Positions 1 through 10,124 of a stretch of 58,253 bases of DNA are shown one piece after another. The notes below the pieces were generated by a model that had not been told where the DNA came from, did not search any database, and worked only from the letters and a program-made list of their open reading frames with translations. Numbering within the stretch: the stretch's first letter is position 1; each line of letters begins with the position of its first letter. Source of the DNA: Dimargaris cristalligena (taxonomy: Eukaryota; Kickxellomycota; Dimargaritomycetes; Dimargaritales; Dimargaritaceae); assembly GCA_027576995.1 (NCBI GenBank), contig JANBQC010000113.1:1-58253 (forward strand), written 5' to 3'. The position numbers and the translations under genes are program-made.

Positions 1-293
1 GTTATATATACATGGGGGACTACTCCAAGGGAGGTCCCGAGGGGAAACTACATAACTAAGATAATGATAGGGAGGGCCAGGTGGTCCTCATATGAGTGGA
101 GGCTTCCATGGGAACTGGAAGACACTAAGATCACCAGAGGAGTGAGTAATGCAAACTCCAGGGGGGTCCGGCCAGTAAGATGATATATATGATGTCCGGC
201 CCCATTAGGACTGGGGGTACAATATGGTGCTATACAGCCTGCTATGATGGCAATCATTAGCGGATGGATTAGGTCGGGTTAGGAGGGGTGACA
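1..293 (-). mobile_element. LTR-A copy 1, cut by the window edge
   Basis: This is the terminal part of a long terminal repeat of family LTR-A. It aligns with the same-strand segment of the intact copy at 47413-47996 (shared blocks around the TATATA run, the 'gggaggtcc' block and the end GGAGGGGTGACA). The rest lies outside the window. Strand is inferred from the TATA and AATAAA order in complete copies. No coding domain is attached. Confidence 0.7.
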
Positions 294-317
294 TACTTGT
301 TATTTATTATTAATGGA

Positions 318-832
318 TGTTATTATTGGCCCTCCTAGTCTGACCTAAATCTGGACTTAATGATCATCCACCCTTATTAGGCCTTATTGTGCCATAGTCA
401 CCCCTGGTACAATGGGATCATTATTCATTATATAACTCTTCTCCATCTGGCCCCAATACTTTACACAAAACACTTAACCTGCCAATCCAAAGACTCTTCT
501 GGTTCCCATGAAAGCCTTCCTAATATGAAGCCATTTAGTTGGTATATACTACAGTTTAGTAGTACCTTCCCCCAGGGACCTCCCTTTAGAGTCATCCCCT
601 ATATATATATAACCAGCCCCCATTGGGACCAGTTCAATTCCTTAGCTTATTCTGACCCCTTAGTTTATTCCAATAAATGTTATATACACTCACTCCCTTT
701 ATACTGACTAGTAAGTGTGCCTGCTGCACAACCCTTGCATATACCTGCATGCAATAAACCTTTATTAGTTAATATCATGCCCTTACCTAGCACTAGGACC
801 TGCTTGGCTGAACCTAAGCCCCATAGGCAATT
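318..832 (+). mobile_element. LTR-A copy 2, truncated, inverted relative to copy 1
   Basis: The sequence is the reverse complement of the intact LTR-A at 47413-47996, beginning near TGTTATTATTGGCCCTCC. It contains a TATA run near 600 and AATAAA-type signals near 675 and 760. Similarity stops around 832, so about 80 bp of the 3' end are missing or replaced. Copy 1 ends only about 25 bp upstream, so the two form a head-to-head pair. Confidence 0.7.
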
Positions 833-2257
833 CCTATTAGCTGGTACAGTATATCCCATATATAGAAAGATCTACCACTAGATAACCCACTGCCTACTAA
901 GGATAGTTAACATGATTATTAAAATACTTAAAATATTCACATAGTTTAAAAGCTATGTCAATTTTTCAGTTTAATTATGCTTTGGGCTATTTATTAATGG
1001 TGTAAATCCATTATAGACTATAGAGGGTTATCTAAAATCATACAATAGTGTAATTCTCTCAAATCAGCACACCTTGATTGGAATCAGCAGCTAAAAATCA
1101 TTACCACAGACAATAGAGGCTATACAATGCCATTACTATTAGTTTTATACATTAATATAATATTCACCTATATCCTGTTTCTATATTATTAGAGTAATAT
1201 ATGGTGAAGGGCAGTTGCAATTATAGCTGAAACACATAGTTGTTAATTAATAGTCTAGCTAGTCAATACCAGCTCTTAATCTACCACTAACTAGTAACAA
1301 TAAATAGGGTCTGGGTTAATTAGGTGATATGCTGCTTGTGAATCTTTACTGCAGTCCACTAGGTGTGATAGTGCAAGACCAGGGTTCACTACTAACTAAT
1401 TTTTTTTAGAAATCAGTTGGAATATCTTTATAAGAGAGGTACCCATTCATGAGATACTAACTGATGGTGAGCACATAGTGATGGGTGGCTGAATAATTGA
1501 TAAATATAAGATAAGTTGTAAATGGGAAATTGTCCCAAACTTAGTATACATGAAAAGACTGTACTGAATGTACCTACAACTAATAGTAAAGGCAGCACTG
1601 GATGGTTTTTACTGGTGACCTGAAGACTCTCAGATATAATAGCCAACACTGATGAAATGGGCCTTTAAGGGTTGGCCTAGAAGGTTGACTGTTGATACCT
1701 GTATTTCCGGGAATTTCAAAAGGAAGTGTGATGTGGTCCAACTGCACCTGGGTAGGTAGTAACTACAGCAAAATACCAAGTTGTGCTGTTACAGATTACC
1801 CCACACCATATGTAATATACCTGGACTCGACCCATCTCATAAAATAGGTTTGTATTTCTCTCATTTATGAAGTTACTGTCTCCTCCACCCATTTATGTCC
1901 TTGTCTATGCACTGCCTACTATCTAAGGATTGCAAATAACTCCAGTCCAATGGTCCCTGCCAATGTGCCTTCCTCCCTCAAGTTGACTATTGTGATCATT
2001 CAGAAGTGACTCAAACACCCTTGACTTAATGAACAGAATTTGCCTGATTTATTGTAGTATATCCGACCCAGAATAGCCTCTATAATCGGCTGAGAAGTTG
2101 CATTTTAGAAAAAAAGTTTTTGAGAGCTAGATTTGACAGTTCCAGGTCTTTTTCTCATAGGAAATGCGGAAACAATGATTGGTGGAGATGAGGTACTCAC
2201 CCGAATAGTGCAGAAGGCGAGAGGGGTAATATACCAAAAAGTAATCTGCCAACTAGA
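833..2257. other. AT-rich gene-free stretch with decayed repeats
   Basis: No reading frame here has the GC-rich codon use of the genes in the window. A short repeat (2123-2166) is found inverted at 48820-48862, next to LTR-C. The rest looks like old mobile-element debris, but I could not assign it to a family. Confidence 0.5.
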
Positions 2258-2695
2258 CTAGGGTGAGGAAGGTACACCCAAAAAGAGCTGGGTGATGGTA
2301 ATAATGAAGAGCAGTGCTGCCCCATATTTTATGAGCCCACTCACGGACCCGGCGTCTAAGGTTTGTAAGAGAATTTGGAGAGCCGGGCTCGTATCGCTAT
2401 CATGGGCATGTGGTTGGTATAAGCTGCGTATGGCCAATATTACATTTCGTCCATCTACTATATCCTTGACGTTTAAAGTAAGGCTATACCTATTCCTAAG
2501 AATGCCTCCACCAACTATGATAATAATAAGTGCAATTAGTATAGGGTTTAACAAAGAAGAATACAAGTGAATGCAAGGATACGAGAGTTTCATGACCTGG
2601 CAGTAAGCTCTGGTTATAAATGTAAGGGTAAGCGGGTGGTATTCAGTAATTAATTTGGTATAGCATGACCGGGTAATTGAGTGCATCTGGTGCAT
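2258..2695 (-). CDS. doubtful ORF, hydrophobic protein
   Basis: I do not recognise this product. The frame starts with ATG and encodes 145 residues with two hydrophobic stretches (about residues 47-65 and 123-140) separated by a polar segment with an internal LYQPHAHD stretch. GC content is lower than in the confident genes. A consensus donor (GTGAGT, near 2200 on the minus strand) lies just past the stop, and several AG acceptors lie inside, so the real gene could be a multi-exon membrane protein of which this frame captures only parts. It may equally be a chance frame at the edge of the transposon island. Confidence 0.25.
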   Translation of the reverse strand: MHQMHSITRSCYTKLITEYHPLTLTFITRAYCQVMKLSYPCIHLYSSLLNPILIALIIIIVGGGILRNRYSLTLNVKDIVDGRNVILAIRSLYQPHAHDSDTSPALQILLQTLDAGSVSGLIKYGAALLFIITITQLFLGVPSSP

Positions 2696-3476
2696 AAATA
2701 TAAGTGGTGGTATACTGGGACGTGCTGAACAATGTTTGGGGCTACATGCCCCTAATTATAGCTGTACATCCTGCTCTGAAAACGTTTGCCCTCGGGTACA
2801 CAGTGACCCTGCCAATATATATCACTTTAAAGGCTGAGTAGGCAACTATTGACTAAAACATAAAATACCAGAAAGAAAAAAAAAAGACATAGGTATATGT
2901 ACCGATTCGTAAGCTAGTATTTTTGAAATCAATATGATAACGATCCCTCCATTTTTCTCATAAAAATACATTTATTTAGTGCACTAAGTGGCTTAAGAGT
3001 TGGGGTTTAAAAGTGCACAGAAAATAGGAATGGGCAGGCTATGATGGGGATGTGAAGTATTTCGGGTCATTAGAGGCGGTAAGCAAACATACTATATAAC
3101 GATGGTTTTCCCGGATCTGGCTGCGCAAAGCATAGAGAATAATGGCTGGATTGGTGACTGGTTCCTATATATTGGCAGTCTCTCACAGAAACCCAAATAG
3201 CTTACACACACAATATAACAACATACTACCGAATGGGCTAATGGGAAGTCGCAGCATGGTGGCGACGTAAACTTACTAATGAATCAACCGAAAGCATTGG
3301 GAGATGGACTAAAGGGCTAACTACACTAAATCGGAAGTAATCCTTGTGGACGGGATTGTCCGTGAAGGTGGAAAAAGAAATGAAAAGGATGCCATTTCAC
3401 TGATAATAAAAGGAGACGAGGGGAAACCTACGGCTGGGCTATTGGACATACGGGTAAGAATCGGTGACGACCCTCA
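2696..3476. other. intergenic, no gene seen
   Basis: AT-rich spacer downstream of the DUF2015 gene. I see no supported gene, RNA or repeat in it. Confidence 0.5.
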
Positions 3477-4425
3477 TCAAGTGCGGGGCAGGAAAAAGAC
3501 GGCCTTGGGATCTAGCGGAATGCCAGTCAAGGGGTCGATGTTATGAGACTTGAGCGCCCGCTCGTGGTAGATCTTGCGGGCTTCGTCGAACCCGCACTTT
3601 TCGGTAGTCATGATAGTTTTGATTTCGTCGCCACGGTCCAGACCGGTGCGGGGATCGCCATTGCGTACGTTGGAAGAGATATCGAAATTGTCGCTGGTGA
3701 GGCCGGCTTCCAAATCGGCCTGGAAGCTGCCGGTGCGGGTATTAGCGCCCGTCCGACTACCCCAGTGTTCAGGAATAAGTGGCATGCTGTGAATAAAGTC
3801 GCGGAAGGAAAAACTCTCGTCGTCGGAGGTTTCAACTTGGTGGTAACGGCGGTAATTTAGCCAGGTGCGGGTAAAATACCAGATAGCTGGAGTCGGCAGA
3901 TATGGGGATGGAGGTCGCAGGTGATGATAATGAAGGGGGGGGGTATTAATGGGTTAGAGGGCCTGTGTAATTTTAATGAGAAGACGCATCATGGGCGTGA
4001 TAGTCGCCAAGAGCTGGACACGAACCCTCGATTAGAATGGGTTCTACTCCCTCCTCTTCCTCCTACGGACAATTACATATGTATAATTAGACAGAATGGC
4101 GAGTATTGTTGGTCCTAGGAGGAGAACCATCCCGGAATCAAAAGCAAGAATCGCCTGCCATTGAATTGCAAATAAATTAAAAGGGAAATCCTCGTCGCCG
4201 GATGGATGCTTGAGTCCCCAAATACACTACGTTGAAAGGGGGGTTGTGGAAAACGACTAGAAGGGAAGAGACGTTAGCTATATAAAAAAGAAACCGCGGA
4301 TACTTACTAATGAGGGCGAGGGGAACCAGGTAAAACAGCAGATACATGGCGTCGTAGGCGCTGTCGGCGTTGGACGGTTGGAAAGCAGCAAGGGCGGAGG
4401 ATACGCCGAGACGCTGCATGTGCAT
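3477..4425 (-). CDS. DUF2015 family single-pass membrane protein
   Basis: Two exons: 4425-4308 and 3886-3477, joined across a 421-bp intron with donor GTAAGT and acceptor CAG in phase 1, giving 175 residues. A hydrophobic helix spans about residues 27-45 and is restored only by splicing, which supports the intron. The C-terminal half has the pattern known from the fungal DUF2015 family: EAGLTSDNFD, then GDPRTGLD, then GFDEARKIYHER and a final PLDPK block. The family's function is unknown; proteins are usually about 120-150 residues with one N-terminal helix, as here. A second ATG lies two codons downstream and another at residue 27 just before the helix, so the start is not certain. I infer membrane anchoring with the conserved domain on the far side of the helix. 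Confidence 0.8.
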
Positions 4426-6875
4426 TGGCCGAGGTTGGCTGAGAAGAGCTATGAATATAAATATATATATAGTAGATAATGGGGGTGACAGGAAGACCAG
4501 TCAGAAGCTTTGGAGTATGGGGGGAGTGGAGCCGGAAATAAAAGACCGTGCGGTGACGTAGGCAGGAATAGCCGACAAATACTTGGGCAAATGGGCGAGA
4601 CTAATGGGGAGAAACGGCGCTCAATGTAGAGAGCAAATTGGGAAACGGGACTTGAACAGCTTGTAAAGCACGAAGCGGTAACAGTAATGGGGGAGTGTCG
4701 TTTGTAAGGCAGTGGAGAAGAGATAAGGGACTTTTTAACAAGGGACGTTGTATTTGAGGCTCTTGGGTGTTAACCGGAGGGCCGAGAGTAAGGGAAAACG
4801 GGGGGGAATAGTGAAAGAGGAGGAGGGGGAAACGGACAGAAGAAAGCGTTACGCAGCGCAGTGCAAAGACCGGGACGGCAAATAATATATAGGCACAATA
4901 GCGAACAAAGCAAAGGAGAGAGGAGAGGTTCCAACCAATCAAGTGGACAACTATTAGTCGGGCAGGCCAAAGCGCGCAGCCATATTTTATAAAGCGCTTA
5001 ATGTACGATGTATGGTCCAACACAGCTAACTAACTAACTATTTAATATTGATAGTAGCTGTGGTGTACACGTAAACACTTGCGTCGTAGTTTTCACTGGG
5101 CGACACCGCCAAGGCTAGAGGGCGGAAAAGGACGAGTGGGTTGGTCTCTTCCCCAACGTAGTGGGAGGAGGGGTTGGATATGGCGAGGGATTGCCCAACG
5201 AGAGTATATAAATTCGATTGCTCAACGGAAAGTGCGTTTAATATACAATGCTTGATTGCTAGTTAGAATGGCACTGTGGCGGCCAAACGGAAGGAGACGG
5301 ACGGACAGACAGGAATGTAGAAGGGAAGAGTGAACTGGGAGGAAGAGATGGTTCGTAATAATAGTAAAGCGGAAAAAACAGCAGTGCAGTCGAGAATAGA
5401 AGGATCCGCCCGTGTTTTTATACCTTAGTATAGATATGGCAGAGCTTAGGACGCCATTGCCATATTAACGAGGGGAGGAGGGATATACATGGGGCTAGAA
5501 AACCCATTATATCTCCCCATGCGCTCGTTTAACTGGACTGCTACCCCCTCGTTAATTCGGACCCTCGACGAAAGGGCGAAAATCGTAAACCAACCGAACA
5601 GCCCGAGTCCCTGGGGCCACTTTGTTCACCGGATTTCAAAGAGAAGGAGAGTGTTGGAAGAGCCTTCTTCCGTCTCCCCCGCATCTGCAATCTCTTCTTG
5701 GCAGTGTAACTGCTCTATATTATGAGGGGAAGCAACCACCGACACACTACTGTATCACCCGTATTGGAGAATACGGCGAGTTAGCTGGGACGGGTGCCAA
5801 GCCAGGACAGGACAAGGTAAGGGGCGGGAAAGCGTCCTTACGGGGTATTCTCCAAACCTGTTTACCACTCACTACCACAACTATACCATACGGTGGGGTG
5901 TCTTTTTCTACTCCCCCATCTGCATTAGTAGCGACCGTCTAATTGTATCACCTAGGCCCGGATCAAGGCTATTCGGCGATTCATGGTTTGGGAAGGGAAG
6001 GGATAACAGGGGGGGAAGTCCATAATGAATGCCTAAAGGGTAGATGTCACACCTCCCTCCCCTCTCTGAGGAACTTATAGAAGGGAGATATTAGTATTGA
6101 TTCTATAAATAACTTACAATGGAGGTACACAATATAGGGCTGTGCTAACAATAGGCGAATGGCCTGGCAAAATAAGGGTAACAAGCACCAAAGAAATTGA
6201 CCGGACCGCGCGAAGTGGGGGGGGAGGGGGTGCTGTACTTTTCCACTCTGATACCATCGTTACCCCCCCCCCGCTCCCAGTCAACTTCCGTAGAACTGCT
6301 ACGACCGTACGATGCGACACAGAGACTAGCACCCCTCCTATCAATAGTGTATTATTCAACCTGACCAGCCTCATTCCCCAGGCTCGTGCCCTGAACGTAG
6401 ATAGCATTTTAAAACCTCCCCCGTCACATTAGCCGAGGGATCGGTATTATAATAATATATTTATATTTCAAATAAAACACACGCGTACACATACATAACT
6501 ATTTATAGCTAGGCAATTAGTTGCTCACGGACAGTTAAAAGGTACTATAGATGACGTAAGTAAGTAGGGGGAAAACGGGGAGAGAAGGTGCTGCAGTGGG
6601 GAGTAGGTACTCCTATACTATCTTTAGATTTGCAGAAAGGGGGAGCAAGTTGGGGGGAAGACAACACACACGTTAGATATAAATATTGTTGCCAAAGAAG
6701 GGTCGTGCAGAGTATTGAATAAAAAGAGCACGGGTACATTAATCTAGACCAGTTGAAAATACTTCCCCCCTCCCCTCCCAGGAGCGACAGCTCCCTCCCT
6801 CCTCCACATCTTCATCCAAAAATAAATCAACAATAACTGTGGTAGTAACATCCACACACCCATCCAAATCTACAA
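4426..6875. other. intergenic region between DUF2015 and ADA2 genes
   Basis: About 2.4 kb without a convincing gene. The frames in it are proline/leucine/serine-rich translations of purine- or pyrimidine-skewed DNA. Homopolymer G and C runs occur near 6216-6235 and 6265-6275. It should contain the DUF2015 promoter at its left end and the ADA2 3' end at its right. Confidence 0.5.
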
Positions 6876-8885
6876 TCAATTGGTCGTAGCAGTAGCCGCT
6901 CCTCCACCTCCTCCCGCATTTTTGGCCTGCCAGTGAAGCGCCGTCCGGCCAGGCGCCGTAATCCAGCCCATGGATAGGAAAAAATCGTAGAGCCGGCTCG
7001 TTTTGTTAACGTCAATCTTGATGAGTTCCCGCGCCTCCCGTCGCCGCAACGAGCCCCGACTGGCGTATTCCTTGAGAATCGTTTCCTTGATGACAATATA
7101 CGGCCGGGGTAAAATACGGAGTACTGAACACAGCTGTTGTTCTTCGGGGCTGAGCAGATGGACCCCCTCGGCGTTATCCAGGTTAAGTGGGTTGGCCGGT
7201 CGCCGGGCACCCCCACTAGCTCCGACTCCCATAGATCCGCCGGTGGGGGTGGATACGCCTGAACCATTACCACCCCCATTGGTCGCATTTCCTCCTCCTC
7301 CTATCCGCAGGGGACCAGCCCGGGGTGTAGACGGTACCGACGACATGGACCGACTCGGTGTCGAAGGCGTGGTGGCTGATAGTCCATGCGGGGGTTTAAA
7401 CGAAAAGGAGTCGTGGTTTCCGCCCAGCTGGGGGGGATGAAACGGCTGGTAATGATGGTACGTCGGGTCGGTGGGAATACTCGAGGTGATGTCGGTATCG
7501 AAATGCCAGGGATGGGGCGCATGCCGACCCCTGGCCGTCGAGGTCACCACAGCACCATCCCCACCACCGCCATTAATATTATTACTACTGCCACTAACCC
7601 GTTTGGCCGCCAAGGCCCCCTCTTTAATCCCGTGGGCCCGTAGCGTCTGCCACCGTTGGTGTCGGGCCTGCTCGAACTGCTCCCCCTCCTTCAGCGTCGT
7701 AATCCCGTTCTGCCGGTAATCCTGCAGCATCGCAATCTGTTGTCGGAGCTGGGCTTCCCGTTGCAGCCCTTGCATAAACGATAGGTAATCCTCGTGCGTT
7801 TGGAGTCGCGCGAATACCTTGCCCTTATTCCACAGGTCCCGTTCCTCCTTGCTGCGTTTCTTCTCAAGGGTCTGCATTTTCTTGTACTCCAGCAGCCCCC
7901 GGTCGCTTAGGAACCGCTTACGCTCGATTCGCTTGTCCAGTCGACCGTTGTAAATGTCCATCATGACCAGTTTGAGTTCCGTGTCTTCGGGGAGGTCGTC
8001 AGGGTTGAAGACCAGGTCCTTGACCGAATTCTCCGCGTCATTCTCGTATTCTAATTCAAACTCGAGGCGCGCCGGCATGTACCCCTGGATTTCGTGGTTG
8101 GTCGGCTGACTGGAGAGGGGCTTGCTTAGACGGGGGTTGGACGGTGTCGGCCGGGGTTTCTTAAGGGCCGGGGGTCGGGTCGCCGGTTTACTCGCGTCGA
8201 ACTTCTTATCGATAAAGCGGGGGAGCGGCCACTGCGGGGACTCCAAGTAGACGATCTGGTAGTGCTTTTCGCACTCGTCCTTGTTCTTGGTCCGCACGTG
8301 CTCCGCAATGTCCATCCAGTTTCCCATACCGAATTGCTGGATACCCTCGATCAGTAAGAGTTCCTCATCGGCACTCCAGTCTTCGGTGAAAATGGGGAAG
8401 AAGTTGGGGGTCTTGATAGGATAAGCAGTCATACAATCACGGGGGAGGAAATGTGAAGAAGGTACGCAGGTGAAAGAAGTAGGGGGGGTTATACGTGATT
8501 TAATTAGACGAGCCTGGATCCGGGGGTGAAGCCCCAAACGTGGTATAACACGCGGCTATCTCCGTAATATTAAATAACATTTAAAACCACCGAATAAACT
8601 TTCGATTGACACATACGCTACAACATTACTACCCGCCTGGTTCTGTTAAGCCGGTCGATACCACATAAAAAACGTTTGGCAGTACACCGCTGCTGACTAA
8701 CTTACCACTACTTGGTACTTGTGGTTATTCTTGTGTGGACCCAGCTCGATACCTTGGCTGAAACAGGTCACGCACGTATCAAAGTCTGGGCACTCCGCGC
8801 AGCGTATACGCACCGTGCCGCTCAAATTCGATTGGCAATAGTCGCACGTGTAGCGCCAATCGCGGTCACTGCGAGATTCGGCCAT
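6876..8885 (-). CDS. ADA2: transcriptional adaptor ADA2 (SAGA/ADA histone acetyltransferase complex)
   Basis: Two exons, 8885-8706 and 8411-6876, split by a 294-bp intron (GTAAGT...AAG), encode 571 residues. ADA2 binds GCN5 and stimulates nucleosome acetylation within SAGA, in the nucleus. Residues 11-56 form a ZZ zinc finger with C14, C17, C29, C32, C38, C41, H51 and H55. A SANT/Myb domain follows at about 64-120 (EDWSADEELLLIEG). A SWIRM domain lies at about 480-565. Splicing joins ZZ to SANT in the family's usual order, which fixes the intron. Between the conserved middle and SWIRM is a Gly/Ser/Thr/Pro-rich linker of roughly 130 residues, making the protein longer than yeast Ada2 (434). 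The start ATG sits directly before the ZZ domain. The domain order is diagnostic. Confidence 0.93.
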
Positions 8886-10124
8886 CCGATTGAACGAAGC
8901 CCGCGGGTTAATGGAGAGTAACGTTTGGTAAGTAGGCGGGTGGCAATAGAACGGGAATGGGTGGCGGAGGGTATTTTTACGTTAAAGGGGGAGATATCCA
9001 AAACCAAGAACTCCCCCAAAAGTTGACGGTGAGGGGCAAATTAAAAGCCCAAATCCGAAGTAATAAGAGTGGTGGTAGTGGTCAGCTGTGTGTGTGGGGA
9101 GGGGGGGTGTATTTCGGAGAGGTCTGGGGCCTCGTAGAGAAGTAACAGCTGATGTTTCAATAATGACTACTTTGAAGTACACAAACGCGGTAAATAGTGA
9201 AAGACACAATAGAGTGAGTATAATGAAGTATTCGGGGAGATTAATGAGCGGAAAACAGGCGGTTAATGAGAATAATGCGGTTGTGTGGGACTGAAGTGGT
9301 ATAGCGCAGGTGTTTCGTGTATAACGTACGTGTAGGTTAAAAACTGACTATAGACTAGAGTATCCTTATTAAAATGTACGAAGGTGTGAGGAGTGGCTAA
9401 ATGGAAGCATGTAACAAGGACCAGAATAGTGAAGCGATGGTTCGGTTCAGATAGAAGTTGGAATGTGCCCGTGAAGATTAAAGAGTACATAAAGGTGCTG
9501 TCAGGATGGAGAAAGGGAAATGTGGCTAATGGGTTTCGAGCTCTTTTCCCTACACTCCTCTACCCACCCCCAATAATAGAATATTACACACTGACGGCTC
9601 AATATTGGCACACTAGGAAAATACTCCAATATTCCCCCAAATGACAATTCATCTGATTATTTTGGTCGAATAGCTTTCATTGCCTAGGAAAGTAGGAACC
9701 CCCCCTCAAAATAATTTCAATACCATGGATCATTCCAAATAAGTACATACTGAATATGAAAGTGACTATATTTATATTTACTAGGTTAAATAACTAACTA
9801 CCTCGCAAGTATATATATATATATATATAAGTAATGGTCTACCATTTAAAAAAAACCTGGAAGGAAGCATGTATTTGGCATAATAATTATTAGCCGAATA
9901 CAGCCTCATTAGCAACTATTCAGCCAACTTTCGGGATGCAATTAACCCGGAACCCCGTACAGCCTCCAGTCATCCAAAAGTAACTTTGTGATCCATACGT
10001 CCAACATACATTGTAACGCCCGTGAAAAAGAATTATAGCGTCCATTATATATATATATATATATAGATAATAACTGACTGGAGGTAGTTACTCTGGGGTC
10101 GACTGCGAAAAAAAAAAGCCACCA
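8886..10124. other. intergenic region with two (TA)n runs
   Basis: Contains the ADA2 promoter side and the DNMT2 3' side. Dinucleotide TA runs lie at 9810-9829 and 10045-10065, the second 60 bp beyond the DNMT2 stop codon. No gene is supported. Confidence 0.5.

Noticed and set aside
4601..5023. 140-codon minus-strand frame
   Set aside because: Product of purine-rich plus-strand DNA, with Leu/Pro/Ser bias and no recognisable family.
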